Source of the DNA: Streptomyces sp. TLI_053
GTDB taxonomy: Bacteria; Actinomycetota; Actinomycetes; Streptomycetales; Streptomycetaceae
Direction: 5' to 3'
Length of the DNA: 64,000 bases
NCBI RefSeq assembly: GCF_900105395.1
Contig: NZ_LT629775.1
Span: 7,343,501 to 7,407,500 of the forward strand
A program made the position numbers and the translations under genes. The notes under the pieces were generated by a model, which saw only the letters and a program-made list of their open reading frames with translations, ran no database searches and was not told where the DNA came from. Positions 16,834 through 28,572 of the stretch are shown here, piece by piece (within the stretch, counting starts at the first letter, position 1; each line of letters begins with the position of its first letter).

Positions 16834-16865
16834 CGGCGCGGCACCCTGTGCGGGGTGCCGCGCCG
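16834..16865. terminator. Bidirectional terminator between the hypothetical gene and bldD
   Basis: CGGCGCGGCACCC (16834-16846) pairs with GGGTGCCGCGCCG (16853-16865), a perfect 13-bp stem with a 6-base loop, between two convergent genes. Confidence 0.75.
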
Positions 16866-16956
16866 TGACGTTTCTGCTGGTGCGGTCCGCTCCCGGTGCG
16901 TGGGCCGCCGGCCGAGGAGCCGCGGACCGGGGAGCCGGGGACCGAGGGGCCGGGAC

Positions 16957-17460
16957 TCAGCCCGTCTCCTCCTCGCGCACCGCACGGCGCGCGTCGGGGT
17001 TGAGCACGCCCCAGGAGATGAGCTGCTCGGTGAGGATCGACGGCGACTGGTCGTAGATCACGGCCAGGGTGCGCAGGTCGTCCTGGCGGATCGACAGCAC
17101 CTTGCCGTTGTAGTCGCCGCGCTGGCTCTGGATGGTCGCCGCGTAGCGCTGCAGCGGGCCGGCCTTCTCGGACGGGACCTGGGTCAGTCTCTCCAGGTCG
17201 AGGACCAGGCGCGGCGGCGGCTCGGCCGCGCCGCCGGGCGTGCCGCCGGGCAGCAGCTCCTGCACCGGGACCCCGTAGAACTCCGCCAGTTCGGCCAGCC
17301 GCTGCACGGTGACCGCACGGTCGCCACGCTCGTACGAGCCGACGACGACTGCCTTCCAGCGCCCCTGGGACTTCTCCTCGACACCGTGCAGGGAGAGCCC
17401 CTGCTGGGTGCGGATGGCTCGGAGCTTGCCTCCGAGCTGCTTCGCGTAGTCGCTGGACAT
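16957..17460 (-). CDS. bldD: Developmental master regulator BldD
   Basis: Repressor of sporulation genes during vegetative growth; it dimerises on DNA when bound to tetrameric cyclic-di-GMP. 167 residues: an XRE-type HTH domain at about 8-62 (LRAIRTQQGLSLHGVEEKS, VGSYERGDRAVTVQRLA), a linker, and the C-terminal ligand-binding domain. The RGD-x8-RQDD ligand signature is present as R114-G-D116 and R125-x-x-D128, the same numbering as in S. coelicolor BldD. ATG 17460 is preceded by GGGGAGA. It is divergent from the pyr operon, with BldD-like boxes in its promoter region. Confidence 0.97.
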   Translation of the reverse strand: MSSDYAKQLGGKLRAIRTQQGLSLHGVEEKSQGRWKAVVVGSYERGDRAVTVQRLAELAEFYGVPVQELLPGGTPGGAAEPPPRLVLDLERLTQVPSEKAGPLQRYAATIQSQRGDYNGKVLSIRQDDLRTLAVIYDQSPSILTEQLISWGVLNPDARRAVREEETG

Positions 17461-17549
17461 TGATCTCCCCGGACGAGATTGCTTCGCGTTCAGTGGTGGG
17501 TCACGGGCGATTGCCGACGCCGTTACCGGTGGGTTCGACGTCCGTCTCG

Positions 17550-17577
17550 TAACTCACTGTGAGGTTACGTAGAGTGA
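17550..17577. promoter_or_regulatory. Two adjacent BldD-box-like sites (autoregulation)
   Basis: Against the published BldD box TNACNC(A/T)GNGTNA, bases 17550-17562 and 17565-17577 each match at all fixed positions but one (C for G at 17557; T for C at 17570). They start 15 bases apart and lie about 90-117 bases upstream of the bldD start, consistent with the known autorepression of bldD. The same region is the start of the divergent pyr leader. Confidence 0.7.
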
Positions 17578-17728
17578 GGTAGTTGCGTCAAGCCGAATGG
17601 GGCAGTCGTGCGAATGGGCCGCATCAGGGGTGCGTCCGGCACGTGAACCAGGGGAAGCGGAACGATGGCCGTCGGTTGGCCGCAGAATCACGCTGGTAGG
17701 ATGACCGGAGCCCGCGCCGCAGGTCGGC

Positions 17729-17781
17729 GGGGGTCTCCCGACATCCTTTAAGACCCGTCCCGTGAGGCGGGGAAGGAGGTC
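17729..17781 (+). promoter_or_regulatory. PyrR-binding leader RNA overlapping the pyrR Shine-Dalgarno
   Basis: AGACCC (17751-17756), a loop region with CCCGTGAGGCGG, and GGAGGTC (17775-17781) fit the PyrR-binding-loop pattern (ARUCCNGNGAGGYU-like). GACC 17752-17755 can pair with GGTC 17778-17781, which covers part of the AAGGAGGT Shine-Dalgarno (17773-17780) of pyrR. Upstream GGGTCT (17731-17736) is complementary to AGACCC and can form the competing, open structure. This predicts PyrR/UMP control of translation start, as described for mycobacterial pyr leaders. Confidence 0.75.
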
Positions 17782-17790
17782 CGCTTCGGC

Positions 17791-18414
17791 ATGACCGCAC
17801 ACCAGGAATCCGCACCGAGGCCGCCGCACCAAGTGCTGGACGGCACGGACATCGCCCGGGTCATCACCCGGATAGCGCACGAGATCGTCGAGCGCGCCAA
17901 GGGCGCCGAGGACGTCGTGCTGCTGGGCATCCACACCAGGGGTGTCCACCTCGCCCGGCGGCTGCACGCCAGGCTCGCCCAGATCACCGGCCAGGACATC
18001 CCGCTCGGCACCCTGGACATCACGATGTACCGGGACGATCTGCGGCTGAAGCCCGCCCGCGCCCTGGAGCACACCGAGATCCCGCCCGGCGGCATCGACG
18101 GCCGGCTGGTCGTCCTCGTCGACGACGTGCTCTTCTCCGGCCGCACCATCCGCGCCGCGCTCGACGCCCTGAACGACATCGGCCGCCCGCGCGCGGTCCA
18201 GCTCGCCGTGCTCGTCGACCGCGGCCACCGCGAGCTGCCGATCCGCGCCGACTACGTGGGCAAGAACCTCCCCACGTCGCTGCGCGAGGCCGTCCAGGTG
18301 CGCCTGTCCGACCGCGACGGCGTGGACGCCGTGCTCGTCGGCGACCGCGACTTCGCCGCGCGCTCCTCCCAGGCCCTGGCCGCTCAGGCCACCGAACCGC
18401 ACCTCCCGGAGTAA
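17791..18414 (+). CDS. pyrR: Bifunctional pyr operon regulator / uracil phosphoribosyltransferase PyrR
   Basis: Binds UMP/UTP and the pyr leader RNA, and has weak uracil phosphoribosyltransferase activity. 207 residues with the PRPP-binding signature VVLVDDVLFSGRTIRAALDA and the type I PRTase N-terminal GIHTRGVHLARRL. DRGHRELPIRADYVGKNLPT is typical of PyrR. ATG 17791 follows AAGGAGGT with 10 bases between, the site covered by the leader hairpin. It is first in the pyr operon. Confidence 0.96.
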   Translation: MTAHQESAPRPPHQVLDGTDIARVITRIAHEIVERAKGAEDVVLLGIHTRGVHLARRLHARLAQITGQDIPLGTLDITMYRDDLRLKPARALEHTEIPPGGIDGRLVVLVDDVLFSGRTIRAALDALNDIGRPRAVQLAVLVDRGHRELPIRADYVGKNLPTSLREAVQVRLSDRDGVDAVLVGDRDFAARSSQALAAQATEPHLPE

Positions 18415-18419
18415 CCCGC

Positions 18420-19397
18420 GTGAAGCGCCACCTCGTGTCCGCCGCCGATCTCAGCCGCGACGACGCGCTGCTCGTCCTGGACACCGCCGAGGAACTCGCC
18501 CAGCTGTCCGGCCGGGCGGTCAAGAAGCTCCCCACCCTCCGCGGCCGCACCGTCGTCAACCTCTTCTTCGAGGACTCGACCCGCACCAAGACCTCCTTCG
18601 AGGTCGCCGAGAAGCGGCTCTCCGCGGACGTCATCAACTTCTCCGCCAAGGGCTCCTCGGTCTCCAAGGGCGAGAGCCTCAAGGACACCGCCCTGACCCT
18701 CCAGGCGATGGGCGCCGACGCGGTCGTCGTCCGGCACCACGCCTCCGGCGCGCCGGCCCGGCTGGCCCAGTCCGACTGGCTGCACGGCAGCGTCATCAAC
18801 GCCGGTGACGGCACCCACGAGCACCCCACCCAGGCCCTGCTCGACGCCTTCACCATGCGCCGCCACCTCAACCCGGGGTCGGGCAACGACCTCGCCGGGC
18901 GGCGGGTGACCATCGTCGGCGACATCCTGCACAGCCGGGTGGCCCGCTCGAACGTCCACCTGCTCACCACGCTCGGCGCCCAGGTGACCTTCGTCGCCCC
19001 GCCGACCCTGCTGCCGATCGGGATCGAGAACTGGCCCTGCGAGGTCAGCTACGACCTGGAGAGCGTGCTCCCGAAGACCGACGCGCTGATGATGCTCCGG
19101 GTCCAGCGCGAGCGGATGAACGCCGCGTTCTTCCCCACCGAGCGCGAGTACACCCGCCGCTACGGCGTGGACGGCCCGCGGATGGCCCGGCTGCCCGAGC
19201 ACGCCATCGTCATGCACCCCGGCCCGATGGTCCGCGGCATGGAGATCACCGCCGAGGTCGCCGACTCGCCGCGCTGCACCGTGGTCGAGCAGGTCGCCAA
19301 CGGCGTCTCCGTCCGGATGGCCGTGCTCTACCTGCTGCTCGGCGGAGCCACCCTCGCCGACGCCCCCCGTACCGAATCCGGCGAGACCGCCCAGTGA
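18420..19397 (+). CDS. pyrB: Aspartate carbamoyltransferase catalytic chain
   Basis: Condenses carbamoyl phosphate with aspartate. 325 residues with FFEDSTRTKTSFE (carbamoyl phosphate site), SSVSKGESLKDT, INAGDGTHEHPTQALLD and MHPGPMVRGMEI. No pyrI regulatory chain is present in the operon. GTG 18420 lies five bases after the pyrR stop with CCGGAG just before. Confidence 0.97.
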   Translation: MKRHLVSAADLSRDDALLVLDTAEELAQLSGRAVKKLPTLRGRTVVNLFFEDSTRTKTSFEVAEKRLSADVINFSAKGSSVSKGESLKDTALTLQAMGADAVVVRHHASGAPARLAQSDWLHGSVINAGDGTHEHPTQALLDAFTMRRHLNPGSGNDLAGRRVTIVGDILHSRVARSNVHLLTTLGAQVTFVAPPTLLPIGIENWPCEVSYDLESVLPKTDALMMLRVQRERMNAAFFPTEREYTRRYGVDGPRMARLPEHAIVMHPGPMVRGMEITAEVADSPRCTVVEQVANGVSVRMAVLYLLLGGATLADAPRTESGETAQ

Positions 19398-19423
19398 ACG
19401 AGCGAAGCGAGCGAACCAACACC

Positions 19424-20728
19424 ATGGTCACCTACCTGATCCGCAACGCCCAGATCCTCGGCGGCGCTCCGCAGGACCTCCACCTCGTCGACGGCGCGAT
19501 CGCGGCGATCGGCACCGCCCTGGACGCCACGGCGGACATCGAGATCGACGCCACCGGGCTGATCGTCCTGCCCGGCCTGGTCGACCTGCACACCCACCTG
19601 CGCGAGCCCGGCCGTGAGGACGCCGAGACCGTCCTCACCGGCACCCGCGCCGCCGCCAAGGGCGGCTTCACCGCCGTCCACGCGATGGCCAACACCTTCC
19701 CGGTGGCCGACACCGCCGGTGTGGTCGAGCAGGTCTGGCGGCTGGGCCAGGAGTCCGGCTACTGCGACGTGCAGCCGGTCGGCGCCGTCACCGTCGGCCT
19801 GGAGGGCAAGAAGCTCGCCGAGCTGGGCGCCATGCACGAGTCCGCCGCCGGCGTCCGGGTCTTCTCCGACGACGGCAAGTGCGTCGACGACGCGGTGATG
19901 ATGCGCCGCGCGCTGGAGTACGTGAAGGCCTTCGACGGGGTCGTCGCCCAGCACGCGCAGGAGCCGCGGCTGACCGAGGGCGCCCAGATGAACGAGGGCC
20001 AGGTCTCCGGCGAGCTCGGCCTCGGCGGCTGGCCGGCCGTCGCGGAGGAGGCGATCATCGCCCGCGACGTGCTGCTCGCCGCGCACGTCGGCTCCCGGCT
20101 GCACATCTGCCACGTCTCCACCGCCGGCTCGGTCGAGATCGTCCGCTGGGCCAAGGCCAAGGGCTGGGACGTCACCGCCGAGGTCACCCCGCACCACCTG
20201 CTGCTGACCGACGAGCTGGTCCGCTCCTACGACCCGGTCTACAAGGTCAACCCGCCGCTGCGCACCGCCGAGGACGTCCAGGCGCTGCGCAAGGCGCTGG
20301 CGGACGGCACCATCGACGCCGTCGCCACCGACCACGCGCCGCACCCGGCCGAGGACAAGGACTGCGAGTGGGCCGTGGCCGCGATGGGCATGGTCGGCCT
20401 GGAGACCGCGCTGTCCGTGGTGCAGCAGACCATGGTCGACACCGGTCTGCTGAACTGGGAGGGCGTCGCCGACCGGATGTCGCACCGCCCGGCCCGGATC
20501 GGCCGCCTCGCGGGGCAGGGCCGGCCGGTCTCGGTGGGTGAGCCCGCCAACCTGGTGCTGTTCGATCCCGCGTACCGTGGTGCCGTGAACCCCGACAGCT
20601 TCGCCACGCGCTCCCGCAACACCCCTTACAAGGGCCTCGACCTGCCCGGTCGGGTGCACGCCACCTTCCTGCGCGGCACCGCCACGGTGCTGGCCGGCGA
20701 GCTGGTCGAGCAGGGGGACCTCGCGTGA
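19424..20728 (+). CDS. pyrC: Dihydroorotase
   Basis: Zinc amidohydrolase that cyclises carbamoyl aspartate to dihydroorotate. 434 residues with DLHTHLREPG (first metal ligands), CHVSTAGSVE and EVTPHHLLLTDE (His ligands), and ATDHAPHP (catalytic Asp). ATG 19424 gives the family start MVTYLIRNAQILGG. A GTG at 19394 overlaps the pyrB stop and is in frame; between them lies the low-information GAGCGAAGCGAGCGAAC. If the overlap is used, the protein would gain ten residues. Confidence 0.95.
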   Translation: MVTYLIRNAQILGGAPQDLHLVDGAIAAIGTALDATADIEIDATGLIVLPGLVDLHTHLREPGREDAETVLTGTRAAAKGGFTAVHAMANTFPVADTAGVVEQVWRLGQESGYCDVQPVGAVTVGLEGKKLAELGAMHESAAGVRVFSDDGKCVDDAVMMRRALEYVKAFDGVVAQHAQEPRLTEGAQMNEGQVSGELGLGGWPAVAEEAIIARDVLLAAHVGSRLHICHVSTAGSVEIVRWAKAKGWDVTAEVTPHHLLLTDELVRSYDPVYKVNPPLRTAEDVQALRKALADGTIDAVATDHAPHPAEDKDCEWAVAAMGMVGLETALSVVQQTMVDTGLLNWEGVADRMSHRPARIGRLAGQGRPVSVGEPANLVLFDPAYRGAVNPDSFATRSRNTPYKGLDLPGRVHATFLRGTATVLAGELVEQGDLA

Positions 20729-21309
20729 GCTCCACGACCGGGGGCGCCGCGGCGCTGCTGGCCCAGGAGCAGGCCAGGGTCGCCAACTGGCCCGGGTACA
20801 TCGGCTGGACGGTCGGCCTGCTGCTGGTCATCGGCCTCGTGTACTGGCTGATGCGCCAGGGCTGGAACTGGCGCCGCACCCTGCAGTCCGGGATCCCGCC
20901 GCTCCCCGCCGTGCCGGAGCGCGCCGGCCGGACCATCCTGGAGAGCAGCGGCCGGTACCACGGCACCACCACCGCCGGGAACTGGCTCGACCGGGTCGTC
21001 GCGCACGGCCTGGGCACCCGCAGCCGCGCCGATCTGACCCTCGGCGAGAACGGCCTGCTGGTGCAGCGCCCCGGTGACGTCGACTTCTGGATCCCCGCCG
21101 AGCACCTGACCGGTGCCCGGACGGACTCCGGGATCGCCGGCAAGGTCGTCCCCTCCGGGCTCCTCGTGGTCACCTGGGCGGTCGAGGGCACGGAGCTGGA
21201 CTCCGGGTTCCGGTTCGACCACCCGGACGAGCACGCCGCCTGGGTCGAGGCGGTCGCCCACATCGCAACACGTACGACGACGAAGAAGACGGAAGAGGCC
21301 GCGTCATGA
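20725..21309 (+). CDS. Membrane-anchored PH-like domain protein of the pyr operon
   Basis: 194 residues. A transmembrane helix at about 25-46 (GWTVGLLLVIGLVYWLM) is followed by a soluble domain of about 130 residues with LTLGENGLLVQRPGDVDFWI and HPDEHAAWVEAV, resembling bacterial PH-like domains. Function unknown, but a gene of this kind sits between pyrC and carA in Streptomyces-type operons. It overlaps both neighbours by four bases (GTGA at its start, ATGA at its end), so it is translated as part of the operon. Confidence 0.82.
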   Translation: MSSTTGGAAALLAQEQARVANWPGYIGWTVGLLLVIGLVYWLMRQGWNWRRTLQSGIPPLPAVPERAGRTILESSGRYHGTTTAGNWLDRVVAHGLGTRSRADLTLGENGLLVQRPGDVDFWIPAEHLTGARTDSGIAGKVVPSGLLVVTWAVEGTELDSGFRFDHPDEHAAWVEAVAHIATRTTTKKTEEAAS

Positions 21310-22455
21310 CCGCACCTGTCCCCACCACGCAGCGCCAACGGCGGGAGCGTGTGCCCGCTGTGCTCGTCCTGGAGGACGGCCGGACCTTCCGGGGCCAGGC
21401 CTACGGCGCGACCGGCGAGACCTACGGCGAGGCCGTCTTCAACACCGGCATGTCCGGCTACCAGGAGACCCTCACCGACCCCTCGTACCACCGCCAGGTG
21501 GTCGTGATGACCGCCCCCCAGATCGGCAACACCGGCTGGAACGACGAGGACGACGAGTCCAAGCAGATCTGGGTCGCCGGGTACGTCGTCCGCGACCCCG
21601 CCCGGGTCGCCTCCAACTGGCGCTCCCGCCGCTCGCTGGACGAGGAGCTGGTGAACCAGGGCGTCGTCGGCATCAGCGGCATCGACACCCGGGCCCTCAC
21701 CCGCCACCTGCGCGAGCGCGGCGCCATGCGCTGCGGCATCTTCTCCGGCGAGGCGCTGGCCGACCCGGCGGCGCTGCTCGCCAAGGTGCAGTCCTCGCCC
21801 GAGATGAAGGGCGCCGACCTCTGCGCCGAGGTCGCCACCACCGAGCCGTACGTGGTGCCCGCGATCGGTGCGAAGCGCTTCACCGTCGCCGCCCTCGACC
21901 TCGGCATCAAGGCGATGACCCCGCAGCGGATGGCCGAGCGCGGCATCGAGGTGCACGTGCTGCCCGCGAACGCGACGATCGAGGACGTCTACGCCGTCAA
22001 CCCCGACGGCGTGTTCTTCTCCAACGGCCCGGGCGACCCGGCGACCGCCGACCACCAGGTCGCCGTGGCGCAGGGCGTGCTGGAGCGGAAGACCCCGTTC
22101 TTCGGGATCTGCTTCGGCAACCAGATCCTCGGCCGCGCGCTGGGCTTCGGCACCTACAAGCTCAAGTACGGCCACCGCGGCATCAACCAGCCGGTGCAGG
22201 ACCGCACCACCGGCAAGGTCGAGGTGACCGCCCACAACCACGGCTTCGCCGTGAACGCCCCGCTCGACAAGGTCAGCGACACGCCCTACGGCCGGGTCGA
22301 GGTCTCCCACGTCTGCCTCAACGACGATGTGGTCGAGGGCCTCCAGGCGCTGGACGTGCCCGCCTTCTCGGTGCAGTACCACCCGGAGGCCGCCGCAGGC
22401 CCGCACGACGCGGCGTACCTCTTCGATCGTTTCGTGAAGCTCATGGAGGGCCCGC

Positions 22456-22463
<8 letters not shown>
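21306..22463 (+). CDS. carA: Carbamoyl phosphate synthase small subunit
   Basis: Glutamine amidotransferase subunit that feeds ammonia to CarB. 385 residues; N-terminal domain with NTGMSGYQETLTDPSY and a class I amidotransferase domain with GDPATA, FFGICFGNQILGRALG (nucleophile Cys) and VQYHPEAAAGPHD (His-Glu). The ATG overlaps the preceding stop and the 3' end overlaps carB by eight bases. Confidence 0.97.
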
Positions 22464-25767
<3,304 letters not shown>

Positions 25768-25777
25768 CACCACCGTT

Positions 25778-25811
25778 GTGGGGGGCACCAGTACCGCCGG
25801 GTGCCCCCCAC
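25778..25811 (+). terminator. Internal hairpin between carB and pyrD
   Basis: GTGGGGGGCACC (25778-25789) and GGTGCCCCCCAC (25800-25811) form a perfect 12-bp stem with a 10-base loop. It lies in the 66-base gap inside the pyr operon, 11 bases before the pyrD Shine-Dalgarno. It may act as a partial terminator or as an mRNA processing/stability element. Confidence 0.7.
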
Positions 25812-25833
25812 TTCCATGCCCTGGGAGGATCTT

Positions 25834-26946
25834 GTGTACAAGCTGCTGTTCGACCTCGTGTTCAAGAAGATGGACCCGGAGAAGGCCCACCACCTGGCCT
25901 TCTTCTGGATCCGGCTGGCTTCCTCGGTGCCCGGCCTGCGCGGCCTCGTCCGGCTGGTGCTCGCCCCGCGCGACCGGGCGCTGCGCACCGACGCCCTCGG
26001 CCTCGCCCTGCCCGGCCCGTTCGGCCTCGCGGCCGGCTTCGACAAGAACGGCGTCGGCATCGACGGTCTGTCGATGCTCGGCTTCGACTACGTCGAGATC
26101 GGCACCGTCACCGGCGAGGCGCAGCCCGGCAACCCGCAGCCGCGGCTGTTCCGGCTGGTCGAGGACCGCGCGCTGATCAACCGGATGGGCTTCAACAACC
26201 AGGGCTCGGCCCGGGTCGCCGCCCGGCTCGCCGCGCGCCCGCACACCAGCTCCACCCCGGTGGTCGGTGTCAACATCGGCAAGACCAAGCTGGTCGAGGA
26301 GGCCGACGCGGTCGCCGACTACGTGAAGTCCACCGAGCGGCTGGCCCGCTTCGCCGACTACCTGGTGGTCAACGTCAGCTCGCCGAACACCCCCGGGCTG
26401 CGCAACCTCCAGGCCGTCGAGCACCTGCGCCCGCTGCTGAGCGCCGTGCGCGAGGCCGCCGACCGGACCACCCCGCACCATGTGCCGCTGCTGGTCAAGA
26501 TCGCCCCCGACCTGGCGGACGAGGACATCGACGAGGTCGCCGACCTGGCCCTGGAACTGGGCCTGGACGGCATCATCGCGACCAACACCACGATCGGCCG
26601 CGAGGGCCTGCGCAGCGACGCCGCCCGGGTCGCGGAGATCGGCATGGGCGGCCTGTCCGGCGCCCCGCTCAAGGAGCGCGCGCTGGTGGTCCTCCAGCGG
26701 CTGCGCGCCCGTACCGGCGGCCGGCTGACGCTGGTGTCGGTCGGCGGCATCGAGACCGCCGAGGACGCCTGGCAGCGGATCGTGCACGGCGCCGACCTGG
26801 TGCAGGGCTACAGCGCCTTCGTCTACGAGGGCCCGTTCTGGTGCCGGCGCGTCCACAAGGGCCTGTCGGCGCGCCTGCGGGCCGGCGGCTTCCGCAGCCT
26901 GGCCGCGGCGGTCGGCAGCGCGGTCGACGACCGCACGGCCGCCTGA
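25834..26946 (+). CDS. pyrD: Quinone-dependent (class 2) dihydroorotate dehydrogenase
   Basis: FMN enzyme that oxidises dihydroorotate to orotate, passing electrons to menaquinone at the membrane. 370 residues. The N-terminal extension LLFDLVFKKMDPEKAHHLAF is the quinone/membrane-binding helix of class 2 enzymes. GLAAGFDKNG, MGFNNQG, VNVSSPNTPGLRNLQ (catalytic Ser) and VSVGGIETAEDA follow. GTG 25834 follows GGGAGGA (25823-25829); an in-frame ATG at 25816 would put the Shine-Dalgarno inside the gene. Confidence 0.95.
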   Translation: MYKLLFDLVFKKMDPEKAHHLAFFWIRLASSVPGLRGLVRLVLAPRDRALRTDALGLALPGPFGLAAGFDKNGVGIDGLSMLGFDYVEIGTVTGEAQPGNPQPRLFRLVEDRALINRMGFNNQGSARVAARLAARPHTSSTPVVGVNIGKTKLVEEADAVADYVKSTERLARFADYLVVNVSSPNTPGLRNLQAVEHLRPLLSAVREAADRTTPHHVPLLVKIAPDLADEDIDEVADLALELGLDGIIATNTTIGREGLRSDAARVAEIGMGGLSGAPLKERALVVLQRLRARTGGRLTLVSVGGIETAEDAWQRIVHGADLVQGYSAFVYEGPFWCRRVHKGLSARLRAGGFRSLAAAVGSAVDDRTAA

Positions 26947-26992
26947 GCCCTCCCCCCACGCCTCTTCTCCCACGCCCCTCCGGAAGGACGTC

Positions 26993-27826
26993 ATGACCCT
27001 CGCCCCCTTCGGCGCCCGGCTGCGCCACGCCCTCGACACCCGCGGCCAGCTCTGCGTGGGCATCGACCCGCACGCCTCCCTGCTCGCCGCCTGGGGTCTG
27101 GAGGACACCGTCGCGGGCCTGGAGACCTTCAGCCGCACCGTGGTCGAGGCGCTGGCCGACCGGGTGGCCGTGCTCAAGCCGCAGGCCGCGTTCTACGAGC
27201 GCTTCGGCTCCCGGGGCGTCGCCGTCCTGGAGCGCTCGGTCGAGGAGGCCAGGGCGGCCGGCGCGCTCGTCCTGATGGACGCCAAGCGCGGCGACATCGG
27301 CTCCACCATGGCCGCCTACGCGGAGGCCTTCCTGGCGCCCGGCAGCCCGCTGTTCTCGGACGCCGTCACGGTCAGCCCCTACCTGGGCTTCGGCTCGCTG
27401 CGCCCGGCGCTGGACCTGGCGAAGGCGAGCGGCGCGGGCGTGTTCGCGCTGGCGCTCACCTCCAACCCGGAGGGCGCGGAGGTGCAGCGCGCGGTCGGCG
27501 CCGGCGGGGAGCCGGTGGCCGCCTCGGTGCTGCGGCAGCTGGCCGAGGAGAACGCCGGGGCCGAGCCGCTGGGCTCCTTCGGCGCGGTGGTCGGCGCGAC
27601 CCTGGCCGACGCCGGGGTGGACCTGGCGATCAACGGTCCGCTGCTGGCCCCCGGCATCGGGGCGCAGGGCGCGACGATGGCCGATCTGCCGCGGGTGTTC
27701 GGCGGCTCGGTGCGCAATGTCGTCCCGAGCGTCAGCCGGGACGTGCTGAAGCACGGTCCCTCGGTGGAGGCGCTGCGTTCGGCTGCCGACCGTTTTGTCC
27801 AGGAGTACGCCGAAGCGGTCAAGTAG
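26993..27826 (+). CDS. pyrF: Orotidine 5'-phosphate decarboxylase (type 2)
   Basis: Last step to UMP. 277 residues with the type 2 signature LMDAKRGDIGST (catalytic Lys-Asp), CVGIDPHASLL at the N-terminus, and the phosphate-binding FVVPGI-equivalent LLAPGIGAQG. ATG 26993 follows CCGGAAGGA. The stop sits in a direct repeat of GCGGTCAAGTA (27815-27836), a tiny duplication without effect on the protein. Confidence 0.95.
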   Translation: MTLAPFGARLRHALDTRGQLCVGIDPHASLLAAWGLEDTVAGLETFSRTVVEALADRVAVLKPQAAFYERFGSRGVAVLERSVEEARAAGALVLMDAKRGDIGSTMAAYAEAFLAPGSPLFSDAVTVSPYLGFGSLRPALDLAKASGAGVFALALTSNPEGAEVQRAVGAGGEPVAASVLRQLAEENAGAEPLGSFGAVVGATLADAGVDLAINGPLLAPGIGAQGATMADLPRVFGGSVRNVVPSVSRDVLKHGPSVEALRSAADRFVQEYAEAVK

Positions 27827-27983
27827 CGGTCAAGTAGCGGGCGGCGTCGCGGGGTTCGTCCCGGCGGACGCTCCGCAGCACCCCCGTGACGGGTTGCGAC
27901 GGGGAGGACGGGGCGGCGGCCCGACGTGAGCGCCGTCACATCGGTGCCGCCAAAGCTTCGCAATCACGGTCATTTTGCCCCGG

Positions 27984-28020
27984 AAAGTCCTGGTCGGCCT
28001 TGGCTGACCAGGACTTTTCG
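27984..28020 (+). terminator. Rho-independent terminator of the pyr operon
   Basis: AAAGTCCTGGTC (27984-27995) pairs with GACCAGGACTTT (28006-28017), a perfect 12-bp stem with a 10-base loop, followed by TTTTCGTGTTCTTTTCC. The rest of 27827-28196 holds no gene I can support and should contain the sIHF promoter. Confidence 0.88.
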
Positions 28021-28196
28021 TGTTCTTTTCCTGACGCGGCGCCGCAATCCGGGTAGTGTCCGGCGATAGGTCATCGAAGAGCCGCGAATACTGCTGCTCT
28101 CGCAGGTCAGGGGCGGCGCGTCGCTCTCTGGCCGATGCCCTGGGAACCACAACAGTCCTAGTTCAATCCCTTCCATCCACACCTGAGGTGAACGGC

Positions 28197-28523
28197 GTGG
28201 CTCTTCCGCCCCTTACCCCTGAACAGCGCACCGCCGCGCTCGCGAAGGCCGCCGAGGCTCGCCGGGAGCGCGCCGAGGTCAAGAACCGGCTCAAGCACTC
28301 CGGCGCCTCCCTGCACGAGGTGATCAAGGCCGGCAAGGCCGACAACGACGTGATCGGCAAGATGAAGGTCTCCGCCCTGCTGGAGTCCCTGCCGGGCGTG
28401 GGCAAGGTCCGTGCCAAGCAGATCATGGAGCGGCTCGGCATCTCCGAGAGCCGCCGTGTCCGTGGTCTCGGAACGAACCAGATCGCCTCCCTGGAGCGGG
28501 AGTTCGGCGGCGGTGCCGCCTGA
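28197..28523 (+). CDS. mihF: Integration host factor, actinobacterial type (sIHF/mIHF)
   Basis: Nucleoid-associated protein specific to actinobacteria; in Streptomyces it affects compaction, sporulation and antibiotic production. 108 residues, mostly helical, with a C-terminal helix-two-turn-helix (LLESLPGVGKVRAKQIMERL, then SRRVRGLGTNQIASLE). GTG 28197 follows GAGGTGAA and gives the family start MALPPLTPEQR; the frame is open to 28056 without similarity. It is followed 49 bases later by gmk. Confidence 0.95.
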   Translation: MALPPLTPEQRTAALAKAAEARRERAEVKNRLKHSGASLHEVIKAGKADNDVIGKMKVSALLESLPGVGKVRAKQIMERLGISESRRVRGLGTNQIASLEREFGGGAA

Positions 28524-28572
28524 CCGTGCCCCCGTGGTCCCAGGATCGCCCGCGATCCGGGATAATCGGTGC

